The notes beneath the pieces are model-generated. The model saw only the letters and a list, made by a program, of their open reading frames with translations, did not search any database and was not told the origin of the DNA. 64,000 nucleotides of DNA from JAFGTX01 sp942492225 (GTDB lineage Bacteria > Bacillota > Clostridia > Peptostreptococcales > Acidaminobacteraceae). The stretch lies in NCBI GenBank assembly GCA_942492225.1, contig CALODS010000016.1, positions 1 through 64,000 on the forward strand, in the 5' to 3' direction. Position 1 is the first letter of the stretch, and each line of letters opens with the position of its first letter. Shown here in pieces: positions 18,526-25,939 of this stretch. A program made the translations under genes and the position numbers.

Positions 18526-18562
18526 ACAGACAGGTGTTGAGAGACATTCTGTCTGTTTTTTT
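18526..18562 (+). terminator. Terminator of the envelope polysaccharide cluster
   Basis: ACAGACAG (18526-18533) pairs with CTGTCTGT (18549-18556), followed by a T-run. Confidence 0.9.
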
Positions 18563-18594
18563 GTTTGACAAATATTTAATTTTTAAAAAAGGGG

Positions 18595-18623
18595 TTCACA
18601 GGAAAAACAAAGTAGTGTACAAT
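18595..18623 (+). promoter_or_regulatory. Promoter of the GAPDH-like gene
   Basis: TTCACA (18595-18600) and TACAAT (18618-18623) are 17 bp apart. A transcript starting near 18630 would begin almost at the inverted repeat at 18635-18659. Confidence 0.65.
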
Positions 18624-18634
18624 CTTAATTGTTT

Positions 18635-18659
18635 GAGCGGGACAAAAGTGATACCGCTC
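18635..18659 (+). promoter_or_regulatory. Inverted repeat in the GAPDH leader
   Basis: GAGCGG (18635-18640) and CCGCTC (18654-18659) are perfect inverted repeats with 13 bp between, just after the predicted transcription start and before AAGGAGG. It could be an operator or an mRNA-stabilising hairpin. The left arm reads CGGGAC into the loop, which recalls CggR operators, but the CggR tandem arrangement is absent. Confidence 0.5.
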
Positions 18660-18677
18660 TATTTCAAGGAGGATGCA

Positions 18678-19820
18678 ATGGCTATATTAGGTATCAATGG
18701 AATGGGCAGAATTGGAAAACTTACATTTTGGAATCAATTGAGTATAGATGCATTTGATGGTTATGTTATAAATGCTGGTCGAGAAGTGGGAACAGGTATT
18801 AATGATTTTATTCAATTTATTAAAACAGATTCAACATATGGTAATTTAGATAGATTTTTATATGGTTACTCAGGGCGTGAATGTACAATTGAAATAGTTG
18901 ATGCGGCAGAGTGGTCATTTCGTATAAATGGTAAGCTGATTCAGGTATTGACATCAGCAAGAAATCCTAAAGATATTAATTGGAAAGCGTTCGACGTTAA
19001 AACCGTTGTCGATTGTACAGGGGTATTTTTAAATCCTAACACGCCAGTAGATTCGCCTAAAGGCAGTGTGAGAGGACATCTTGAAGCAGGCGCAGAAACC
19101 GTAATCTGTAGCGCACCATTCAAGTTAGACAAAGGGGCGTCTATACCAGAAGATGCAAAGATGATAGTTTATGGTATTAATCATGAAGAATTAGAAATTG
19201 GAACACATAGAATCATATCTTCTGCAAGCTGCACTACAACTGGATTATCACATATGATGAAACCACTTATTGATAATGAGAAGGTAGGAAAAATATTATC
19301 AGTTTGCATGTCAACGATCCATGCCGCGACAAACAATCAAATGGTATTAGATGGAGTACCTGCAAAAGGGGCTACAGATTTAAGAAGAAATAGATCTGTA
19401 ATGAACAATATTATCATTACTTCAACAGGTGCTGCGAAGGCATTAAAAATTGTATTACCAGAATTAAAAAACGTTCCATTTATGGCAGATTCCATTCGTG
19501 TGCCTACTAATACAGTATCACTTATTTCATTAAGCCTAACGATGGAAAAAGCTGTATCGGCAGAGGACTTAAATGATATTTATCGTCATGCTGCTGAAAA
19601 TGGACAAAAAGCATTATTACATTATAGCGATGAACAAAATGTTTCTTGTGATTTTAGAGGAGAACGTGCATCGGTTATTATAGAAGGTTTTGAAACCGTT
19701 GCAGAAGTAACAGAAGGTAAAACACCTATTACACATGCGAAGATCATGGGCTGGTATGACAATGAGTTCGGCAACTATGTCAACTCACTCTCCAAATTAC
19801 TGGCACATGTTACTCAATAA
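18678..19820 (+). CDS. gap: Glyceraldehyde-3-phosphate dehydrogenase homologue (divergent, long form)
   Basis: This 380-aa protein starts at the ATG at 18678 with AAGGAGG in front; a longer frame from 18534 overlaps the terminator and promoter. The NAD-binding fingerprint GINGMGRIGKL opens the protein. The catalytic Cys is in SASCTTTG and the base His in STIHAATNN. The family WYDNE motif is near the C-terminus. It differs from classic glycolytic GAPDH: it is about 45 residues longer, has SASCTTTG instead of NASCTTN, and stands alone with no pgk/tpi. It may be a second, specialised GAPDH or act on another sugar phosphate. Family assignment is secure; the physiological role is not. Confidence 0.85.
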   Translation: MAILGINGMGRIGKLTFWNQLSIDAFDGYVINAGREVGTGINDFIQFIKTDSTYGNLDRFLYGYSGRECTIEIVDAAEWSFRINGKLIQVLTSARNPKDINWKAFDVKTVVDCTGVFLNPNTPVDSPKGSVRGHLEAGAETVICSAPFKLDKGASIPEDAKMIVYGINHEELEIGTHRIISSASCTTTGLSHMMKPLIDNEKVGKILSVCMSTIHAATNNQMVLDGVPAKGATDLRRNRSVMNNIIITSTGAAKALKIVLPELKNVPFMADSIRVPTNTVSLISLSLTMEKAVSAEDLNDIYRHAAENGQKALLHYSDEQNVSCDFRGERASVIIEGFETVAEVTEGKTPITHAKIMGWYDNEFGNYVNSLSKLLAHVTQ

Positions 19821-19849
19821 TCTTTACAAATCAATTCATTAATCTTAGA

Positions 19850-19882
19850 GAGAAGAGAGCGCGACGGCGTCTCTCTTTTTTC
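19850..19882 (+). terminator. Terminator after the GAPDH-like gene
   Basis: AGAGAGCGC pairs with GCGTCTCTCT with one bulge, followed by TTTTTTC. Confidence 0.85.
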
Positions 19883-19917
19883 TTATTCTGCCGAAGTAAA
19901 ATATCAGAAAATTCCGT

Positions 19918-19944
19918 TAAATAAACAGTGGTTTTTGCCGATAA
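19918..19944 (+). promoter_or_regulatory. SigD (sigma-28) promoter, perfect consensus
   Basis: TAAA at 19918-19921 and GCCGATAA at 19937-19944 are separated by exactly 15 bp, a full match to the flagellar/motility sigma-28 consensus TAAA-N15-GCCGATAA. It lies about 56 bp before the start codon of the Ca-binding protein. Confidence 0.9.
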
Positions 19945-20000
19945 ATGAAATATAGTAGAATGGATTCTGCCATGGCAAATTTCACACGGAGGTGAATATA

Positions 20001-21155
20001 ATGAGAATTAAAGAGGCAAACATGAATTTGGAATCTTCTGGGTTTCAAAAATCATCAGTCATTCAAGCGACATCTATGGAGATAAAACGTCAAAGAAATA
20101 CCACGGATAAGGGTGGGAATCAAATTCGGGATGTGGATAGCATTAGCATTTCTGAAACAGGAAGGATACAATCTTTTACAGAATACTATTTTTTATCAAT
20201 GGAAGAAATTGAAAATGCAGAAAAGATAAAATCATTGGAAGATGAGTTTTTGAGTGAAGAAGATAAGCTGAAAATTCATTTAATTGAGGCCTTTATGTCA
20301 AGATGGTTGGATAAAGATTTTAAGATGTCTAACTATACTCTTTACACCAAATCAGATGTCCATAATGAACAAAAACAACAACTGAGGAAGCTAAATCAAT
20401 TTAACAAAAAAAAATCTCTCGTTGAATCAACTTATTTTAAAGAAGGAGTGGGAGAAAATAGAACGAAACAATACCAAATATTAAATACACAAAAAATAGA
20501 TGTAAAATACAAGCACTATCGCGAAGAGACGAAAGAACAAGAAATTAATTTTAGTGCAAAAGGAAAAGTAATCCTTGAAGATGGCAAAGAAATAGACGTT
20601 GATTATTTAATGCATCTATCTGAAAAATCATCTATAAGATCAGTTGAAGCATTTAGTGCAAGTATAATGATCGATCCAATTGTTATAACTTATAAAGGTG
20701 ATAGTACAAAACTAACAGCAGATAAATATGCTTTTGATATTGATATGGATGGAAACAAAGATCAAATTTCTTTCGCCACTAAAGGTTCAGGATTTTTGGC
20801 CCTCGATAAGAATAATAATGGACAAATAGATGATGGCAAGGAGTTATTTGGTCCTTCAACAAACAATGGATTTTTAGAACTTGCAGCATATGATGAAGAT
20901 AACAATGGCTGGATTGACGAAAATGATGCTGTTTTTAATCAATTGAGGATATGGGAACGTCTTGATGATGGCACAACAAAGTTAATGAGCTTAGGTGAAG
21001 TTGGCATTGGCGCTTTATATCTAAAAGACATCACAACATTATTTGATATTTCAGATGATGAACTAAACGCACAAGGTAAAATGAAGACCAGCAGTATCTA
21101 TCTAAATGAAGATGGCACTGCAGGCAGTATACATGAAATTGATATTGTCGTATAA
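20001..21155 (+). CDS. Protein with C-terminal EF-hand-like Ca-binding repeats, SigD-controlled
   Basis: This 384-aa protein starts at the ATG at 20001, 6 nt after GGAGGTG. There is no signal peptide or membrane helix. The first 230 residues are charged, low in recognisable domains and partly disordered. The last 150 residues contain acidic loops of calcium-binding type: DIDMDGNKDQI, DKNNNGQIDDGKELFG and DEDNNGWIDENDAVF. Similar C-terminal blocks occur in large secreted or surface proteins. The perfect sigma-28 promoter puts it with motility genes. Export, if any, would need a non-Sec route such as the flagellar apparatus; that is speculation. It is monocistronic with its own terminator. Confidence 0.85.
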   Translation: MRIKEANMNLESSGFQKSSVIQATSMEIKRQRNTTDKGGNQIRDVDSISISETGRIQSFTEYYFLSMEEIENAEKIKSLEDEFLSEEDKLKIHLIEAFMSRWLDKDFKMSNYTLYTKSDVHNEQKQQLRKLNQFNKKKSLVESTYFKEGVGENRTKQYQILNTQKIDVKYKHYREETKEQEINFSAKGKVILEDGKEIDVDYLMHLSEKSSIRSVEAFSASIMIDPIVITYKGDSTKLTADKYAFDIDMDGNKDQISFATKGSGFLALDKNNNGQIDDGKELFGPSTNNGFLELAAYDEDNNGWIDENDAVFNQLRIWERLDDGTTKLMSLGEVGIGALYLKDITTLFDISDDELNAQGKMKTSSIYLNEDGTAGSIHEIDIVV

Positions 21156-21156
21156 A

Positions 21157-21185
21157 AAAAGGTTGGGGAGATTCCCAGCCTTTTG
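21157..21185 (+). terminator. Terminator after the Ca-binding protein gene
   Basis: AAAAGGTTGGG (21157-21167) pairs with CCCAGCCTTTT (21174-21184) with one G-U pair. Confidence 0.85.
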
Positions 21186-21211
21186 TTATACTATTTATGA
21201 GGTGATTAATA

Positions 21212-22213
21212 ATGAAAGAACCAAAAAAGATTATGCTTGCACATCTTCCTACACCAGTGCAAACATTAACCCAATTGTCTAAAAAAATTAGAATGAACAA
21301 TAAAAATGCACCAATGATACATATTAAACGTGATGACTTTTCTGGTATTGAAGTATCAGGAAATAAAATTAGAAAGTTAGAATATTCTTTAAAGGAAGCG
21401 TTGGATCAAGGGTGTGACTTAATCATTACTTGCGGAGGCATTCAATCAAATCATTGTCGAGCGACAGCTGCGATAGGTGCAAAATTAGGATTACGTGTTG
21501 TTCTACTTCTTAGAGGACATGGTGATGAGAAACAAGTCGGTAATTATATGATGGATAATTTGTTTGGAGCAACGACGCATATTGTATCACCAGAGGATAT
21601 TGAAACATCTATGGAAGCCTTGTTTCCAAAATTTGAAGATCTTTATAGAAGAGAAGGCTATAAACCATATGCTATTCCTACAGGAGCCTCTAACGGCATT
21701 GGTGCCTTTGGATATAGACAGTGCATGAAAGAAATCCTTGAAACTAACAAGGATAGAAGTTACGACGCCATCGTTGTTACTGTTGGTTCAGCGGGGACGT
21801 ATGCAGGACTTCTGATGGGAAAAGATGCCTATGGTTACCGAGGTGATATTTATGGTATCAACATAGCTGCCGATAAAGGATATTTTACGAATAGAACTAA
21901 AGAAATAGTCAGTGAAGCAAATGTTTACTTGGAAGAAAAAAATATGGTTCCGCAAGAGTGGATTAAAATAATTGATGGCTACCAAGGCGAAGGATATGCA
22001 ATCAATGAAGCAAAAGATTTTTCCTTTATCAAGGAAATCGGTTCAATCGAGGGGTTGCTTGTAGATCCAGTTTATACAGGCAAAGCGCTTTATGGTCTTG
22101 TAAAAGAATGTGAAAAAGGAACATTTGATCAATATGAGAATATACTCTTTGTTCATACAGGAGGTATATATGGTCTACTAGCAAAAGCAGAAGAGATGGA
22201 ATTATATATTTAA
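21212..22213 (+). CDS. PLP-dependent D-cysteine desulfhydrase / ACC deaminase-like enzyme
   Basis: This 333-aa fold-type II PLP enzyme matches the D-cysteine desulfhydrase/ACC deaminase group. It has LAHLPTPVQTL near the start, IHIKRDDFSG, the Schiff-base lysine in SGNKIRKLEY, and CGGIQSNHCRATAA. The phosphate-binding loop resembles VGSAGTYAG. The family degrades D-cysteine to pyruvate, sulfide and ammonia, or acts on related amino acids. Which substrate is used cannot be told. The start follows TGAGGTGATTAATA. A small membrane protein gene follows after 16 nt, and methionine synthase genes lie further downstream behind their own riboswitch. Confidence 0.88.
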   Translation: MKEPKKIMLAHLPTPVQTLTQLSKKIRMNNKNAPMIHIKRDDFSGIEVSGNKIRKLEYSLKEALDQGCDLIITCGGIQSNHCRATAAIGAKLGLRVVLLLRGHGDEKQVGNYMMDNLFGATTHIVSPEDIETSMEALFPKFEDLYRREGYKPYAIPTGASNGIGAFGYRQCMKEILETNKDRSYDAIVVTVGSAGTYAGLLMGKDAYGYRGDIYGINIAADKGYFTNRTKEIVSEANVYLEEKNMVPQEWIKIIDGYQGEGYAINEAKDFSFIKEIGSIEGLLVDPVYTGKALYGLVKECEKGTFDQYENILFVHTGGIYGLLAKAEEMELYI

Positions 22214-22229
22214 TAGAAATGAGGCAGTT

Positions 22230-22595
22230 ATGGCGAACTTCGGGTTTGATTGGGTATTTTTAGTTAGTGTTAAAGAGAGTGAATTATTTGAGTATGAAAA
22301 ATTACTTTATAATCATGGCGTGCCATTTAAAAGTATCAAAACCATAGAAGGACATAGGATGGAAGTACCAGAAAAATATAGTGAGGTTATGCGACTGATG
22401 ATAGAAGACTATCAACATGGTATCTTAACGACGCCAGTTAATACCTTTAATCCACGCTATTCTACTTTCGAGCGTGGTGCAAAAATTCGTCAGATTGTTC
22501 GTCGCAAAAAAGTCATCAAAGGCAACTTTCTTTTTATATTAGTTTTAATGATGATTATGATGGCCATTCAACTATTAATGTATTTGCGCAAGTAA
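22230..22595 (+). CDS. Small protein with a C-terminal membrane anchor, possibly DUF2007-like
   Basis: This 121-aa protein starts after GAAATGAGG, close behind the desulfhydrase-like gene. The N-terminal half (FLVSVKESELFEYEKLLYNHGVPF and RMEVPEKYSEVMRLMIED) has the spacing of the small DUF2007-type putative signalling domain, but the match is only by impression. A basic stretch (RQIVRRKKVIKG) precedes one C-terminal membrane helix (about residues 97-117), predicting a tail-anchored protein with the domain in the cytoplasm. Function unknown. Confidence 0.7.
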   Translation: MANFGFDWVFLVSVKESELFEYEKLLYNHGVPFKSIKTIEGHRMEVPEKYSEVMRLMIEDYQHGILTTPVNTFNPRYSTFERGAKIRQIVRRKKVIKGNFLFILVLMMIMMAIQLLMYLRK

Positions 22596-22601
22596 ATTTA
22601 G

Positions 22602-22630
22602 TTGCGAAGTTTTGGTTCATATGGTAACCT
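22602..22630 (+). promoter_or_regulatory. Possible promoter of the methionine synthase leader
   Basis: TTGCGA (22602-22607) and TAACCT (22625-22630) are 17 bp apart, with TG one base upstream of the -10. The -10 is poor, so this is tentative. It would start the riboswitch transcript near 22637. Confidence 0.35.
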
Positions 22631-22648
22631 ATTAGAAATTGAATAATG

Positions 22649-22733
22649 CTTATCCAGAACAGGTGAGAGAATTCGCTCTTTGATCCTGTACCAACCTACG
22701 AAAAAGTAAGGTGGTCCCACGAATGTTGATAAG
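22649..22733 (+). ncRNA. SAM-I-like riboswitch, compact variant without P4
   Basis: The architecture follows the SAM-I aptamer. P1 is CTTATC (22649-22654) with GATAAG (22728-22733). CAGA follows as J1/2. P2 is ACAGG with CCTGT (22659-22663, 22685-22689), then a kink-turn-like UGA/UGA internal loop, then AGAG with CTCT (22666-22669, 22676-22679). P3 is ACC-AA-CC with GG-T-GGT (22690-22696, 22710-22715), keeping the asymmetric AA/U loop that holds SAM. The P2 loop ATTCG (22671-22675) is complementary to CGAAT (22720-22724), a 5-bp pseudoknot. The usual P4 hairpin is missing. It precedes the methionine synthase genes. Ligand is inferred. Confidence 0.75.
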
Positions 22734-22781
22734 GTCTATGATTATAACTCTCTGTCGTAGACAGGGAGTTTATTGTTTTTT
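22734..22781 (+). terminator. Riboswitch expression platform: terminator with competing antiterminator
   Basis: The terminator stem is AACTCTCTGTC (22746-22756) with GACAGGGAGTT (22760-22770), one G-U pair, followed by TATTGTTTTTT. A competing helix, GTCTATGA (22734-22741) with TCGTAGAC (22755-22762), begins directly after P1 and would break the terminator. This is the layout of a ligand-off/transcription-on switch. Confidence 0.75.
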
Positions 22782-22792
22782 GGTATAAGAAA

Positions 22793-23491
22793 ATGGGTGT
22801 AAAAATGATGATGAACGATCATACAATAAAAAAAGTTTTGTCAGCTTTGGGGATTGATGATGGCAGTCAGTTGTCTTCAGAATGTTATAACGTTGAATAC
22901 GAACATGTCAACAAAGTTTTAAGGCAATTAGAAACAATTAAAAGAAAAAAAATAATATATAATATTTATGATATGAACAATAAACATCATAAAGAATTTT
23001 TGACACAAAAAATTTTAATTGGTTCAAGTATTGAAGCATTTTTAGGACAACCCTTAAAAGTGATTGTTTGTGCAACAACTCTTGGTGCACAAGTTGATGC
23101 ATTTATTAGACGAGAAAGTATTATGAGTATAAGCTCTGCCGTTTTATTTGATACAGCTGCAATGGTGGTTATTGAAGAACATTTAGATGAATGGTTAGCA
23201 ATGTTAAAAGAACAAGAGGCAGCAAATGGTTATTACCTATCATCGAGGTTTAGCCCAGGATATGGCGATATGCCTTTAACAATGCAGGGCGATATCCTCC
23301 AGGCTCTAGAAGCACAAAAAAAAATTGGGCTAACGGTCAGTGACTCAAATATTTTATTACCCAAAAAATCAGTAACGGCAGTTATTGGTGTCTATGACGC
23401 ACCGTTTAAATCAAATTATTCCAACTGTGACAGTTGTTTAATTAGACCAGTATGCAAAAAAAGAGAGAGAGGCGATTATTGTGGCTATTAG
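22793..23491 (+). CDS. Methionine synthase activation-domain protein
   Basis: This protein of up to 232 aa matches the stand-alone version of the MetH reactivation domain. The core motif SRFSPGYGDMPL is present and the C-terminus has a CDSCLIRPVC-type cysteine group. In E. coli this domain is fused to MetH and binds SAM for reductive methylation of inactive cob(II)alamin. Here it is a separate gene whose end overlaps metH by 11 bp, so the two proteins should be made together. The start is uncertain: ATG at 22793 has no clear ribosome binding site, whereas GGGTG at 22795-22799 would serve the ATGs at 22805 or 22808. Confidence 0.88.
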   Translation: MGVKMMMNDHTIKKVLSALGIDDGSQLSSECYNVEYEHVNKVLRQLETIKRKKIIYNIYDMNNKHHKEFLTQKILIGSSIEAFLGQPLKVIVCATTLGAQVDAFIRRESIMSISSAVLFDTAAMVVIEEHLDEWLAMLKEQEAANGYYLSSRFSPGYGDMPLTMQGDILQALEAQKKIGLTVSDSNILLPKKSVTAVIGVYDAPFKSNYSNCDSCLIRPVCKKRERGDYCGY

Positions 23492-25832
23492 GTTATTAGA
23501 TGGATCAATGGGAAATTTGTTGTTTTCAAAAGTTGAAGGAATTGGAAAATTACCCGAGGAATTTGGCGTTGAACAACCAGAAATTATTGAACAAATTCAT
23601 AGAGAGTATGCACTAGCAGGGTCAACAATCATATGTACAAATACATTTGGTGGGAATCCAATAAAATTAAAGAACTGTCCATATTCTTTGGAAGAAGTTA
23701 TATTATCAGCTTATAACAATGCACGTAGAGGAGCGCCGGATAAAGAGATATTTTTAGATGTTGGACCAACAGGTAAATTAATTGAACCGATTGGTGACTT
23801 AAGTTTTGATGACGCTTATGAATGCTATAAGGCGGTTGCATTAGAGTCGTTAAAATATGCTTTTGATGGGGTTTTAATAGAAACAATGTCAGATGTACTT
23901 GAAGCAAAAGCAGCAATTTTAGCCTTTAAAGAGCATACAAAATTACCTGTATATTGCACAATGACCTTTCAAGATGATGGACGTACACTGAATGGTACAG
24001 ATCCAGAAACAATGGTTAATATCCTTGAAGGATTAGGTGTAGAGGGTCTTGGTCTTAATTGTTCTCTTGGTCCTGCACAGCTAGGAGATGTCGTTGAAGA
24101 GATTTTAAAGTATGCAACCGTACCAGTAGTTCTTCAACCAAATGCAGGGATGCCAAGTATTGTTGAAGGAAAAACAGTTTATGATGTCAATAAAGAAGAA
24201 TTTTGTGAAGTTATGGCTCGATATGTTGATAAAGGTGTTTCAATCGTTGGCGGATGCTGTGGCACAACGCCAAGCTACATCGAACTATTAAAGCAATTAG
24301 TGGCAGGTAAAGAACATCAAAGTAAACCTACCAAAGTTTCAAAAAAAGTATCCTCTTCAACAAAAACGGTGGACATGGATAAAGGTATAACAATTATTGG
24401 TGAACGCATAAATCCAGCAGGAAGACCGCTTCTTCGTGAGGCAATTAAGAACAATCAGTTTGAAATTCTTGTCAAAGAAGGATTGTTACAAAAACAAGCG
24501 GGTGCAGAAATTCTAGATGTTAATATTAGTGTCAAAGGTGGCGAGGATGCCCTTATATTAGAAGAAGTTGTAAAAGCATTTTCAGGGATTATAGATTGTC
24601 CAATTCAGTTTGACAACACCAAGCCAGAAGCCTTAGAAAGAGCTTTAAGGCTATATAGTGGTGTGCCTATTATTAATTCTGTTAATGGCAAACAATCTAG
24701 TATGGATGAAATATTTCCAATTGCAAAAAAATATGGAGCGATGGTAATTGCCTTAGCACTGGATGAAAAGGGAATACCAGAAACAGCAGATGATCGATTT
24801 GATATTGCAAAACGAATCATAGATGAAGGGGCCAAGTATGGTATTCCAAAAGAAAAATTTATTGTAGATTGTCTTACTTTATCAGCAGCTAGTGACATGA
24901 ATGCGGCATTAGACACGTTTTCTGCTCTTAGACGGGTTAAAAAAGAGCTGGGTGTTTTAACAACTTTAGGCGCAAGCAATGCTTCTTTTGGTCTGCCGAC
25001 AAGAGATATTCTAAACAGTGTATATTTAACAATGGCATTTGCGAATGGCTTGGATGCACCAATTACGGATCCAACATGTCCGGAACTTCAAAAATCAATT
25101 TATGGTGTACGTTTCTTTAAAAATGAAGAAATAATTGGGGACAGTTACCTTAATAAATATGGAAATGTTGTTGAACGCAAAGATGATGAGAAAACGACCT
25201 TATCGCTTCAAGAGATTGTTATAGACGGATTAAAAGAAGAAGCCCTTGAAAGAGCAAAAATATTGTTGAACACAAGAACACCAGATGACATTATTGACAA
25301 TGAGCTAATTCCTGCGCTTGATTATGTTGGTCAAAAATTTGAAAAAGGTGAATTGTTTCTGCCCCAACTCTTAAGAAGTGCAGAAGCTGTAAAAGCATCT
25401 TTTGAAGCAGTTAAAGAAGCTTTCATAAAACAAAAAATTGAAACAACTTCAAAAGGAAAAGTGATTTTAGCGACGGTAGAAGGTGATGTCCATGACATTG
25501 GAAAGAATATTGTTAAGATATTGTTAGAAAATTACGGATTTGAAGTGATTGATTTAGGGAAAGACGTTCCCGCAAAAAAAGTTGTTGAAGCAGCAATAGA
25601 ACATAACGTAAAATTAGTTGGATTATCTGCTCTTATGACAACGACTGTACCTTACATGGAGAAAACGATTAAGGCTCTTTATGATGAACCAAAAATTGCA
25701 CCAAAAGTTATTGTTGGTGGCGCTGTATTGACAGCAGAATATGCAAAAGAAATAGGGGCAGATTTTTATGCGAAAGACGCTAGAGAAACAGTTAAAATTG
25801 CTCAATCAATTTTAAATGTTTCAGAAAATTAA
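23481..25832 (+). CDS. metH: Cobalamin-dependent methionine synthase lacking the activation domain
   Basis: This 783-aa protein starts at a GTG (23481) inside the previous gene. Residues 1-285 form the homocysteine-binding zinc barrel, with zinc ligands Cys194 and Cys259-Cys260 (GGCCGT). Residues about 300-560 form the pterin-binding domain (IGERINPAGRP). Residues about 575-783 hold the cobalamin cap and B12-binding domain with DVHDIG at 669-674, His671 being the lower axial ligand. The C-terminal reactivation domain is absent and supplied by the upstream gene. It transfers methyl from methyltetrahydrofolate to homocysteine. Control is predicted through the SAM-I-like riboswitch. Confidence 0.95.
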   Translation: MAIRLLDGSMGNLLFSKVEGIGKLPEEFGVEQPEIIEQIHREYALAGSTIICTNTFGGNPIKLKNCPYSLEEVILSAYNNARRGAPDKEIFLDVGPTGKLIEPIGDLSFDDAYECYKAVALESLKYAFDGVLIETMSDVLEAKAAILAFKEHTKLPVYCTMTFQDDGRTLNGTDPETMVNILEGLGVEGLGLNCSLGPAQLGDVVEEILKYATVPVVLQPNAGMPSIVEGKTVYDVNKEEFCEVMARYVDKGVSIVGGCCGTTPSYIELLKQLVAGKEHQSKPTKVSKKVSSSTKTVDMDKGITIIGERINPAGRPLLREAIKNNQFEILVKEGLLQKQAGAEILDVNISVKGGEDALILEEVVKAFSGIIDCPIQFDNTKPEALERALRLYSGVPIINSVNGKQSSMDEIFPIAKKYGAMVIALALDEKGIPETADDRFDIAKRIIDEGAKYGIPKEKFIVDCLTLSAASDMNAALDTFSALRRVKKELGVLTTLGASNASFGLPTRDILNSVYLTMAFANGLDAPITDPTCPELQKSIYGVRFFKNEEIIGDSYLNKYGNVVERKDDEKTTLSLQEIVIDGLKEEALERAKILLNTRTPDDIIDNELIPALDYVGQKFEKGELFLPQLLRSAEAVKASFEAVKEAFIKQKIETTSKGKVILATVEGDVHDIGKNIVKILLENYGFEVIDLGKDVPAKKVVEAAIEHNVKLVGLSALMTTTVPYMEKTIKALYDEPKIAPKVIVGGAVLTAEYAKEIGADFYAKDARETVKIAQSILNVSEN

Positions 25833-25939
25833 AAAAATCTTGTCGGATACTGTAGGTTTTTGTAGGTTGTACTAGATAATAGGGTAAATGTACAAAGAAG
25901 CGGTTTTTAGCTTCATAATTTATTTAAGGGGGAAACAAA

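Noticed and set aside
18534..18677. N-terminal extension of the GAPDH-like protein
   Set aside because: It would start within the csaB terminator and run through the promoter and inverted repeat; the ATG at 18678 has AAGGAGG.
22690..22730. T-box-like string AGGTGGTCCCACGA in the metH leader
   Set aside because: It resembles a T-box bulge, but there is no stem I or specifier region (only about 55 nt precede the aptamer), the ACC after TGGT is CCC, and the string is fully explained as P3 and the pseudoknot strand of a SAM-I-like aptamer.
25840..25880. Short direct repeat TGTAGGTT upstream of the TRAP operon
   Set aside because: Only two copies of about 8 bp in an AT-rich gap with no clear promoter geometry; could be chance.
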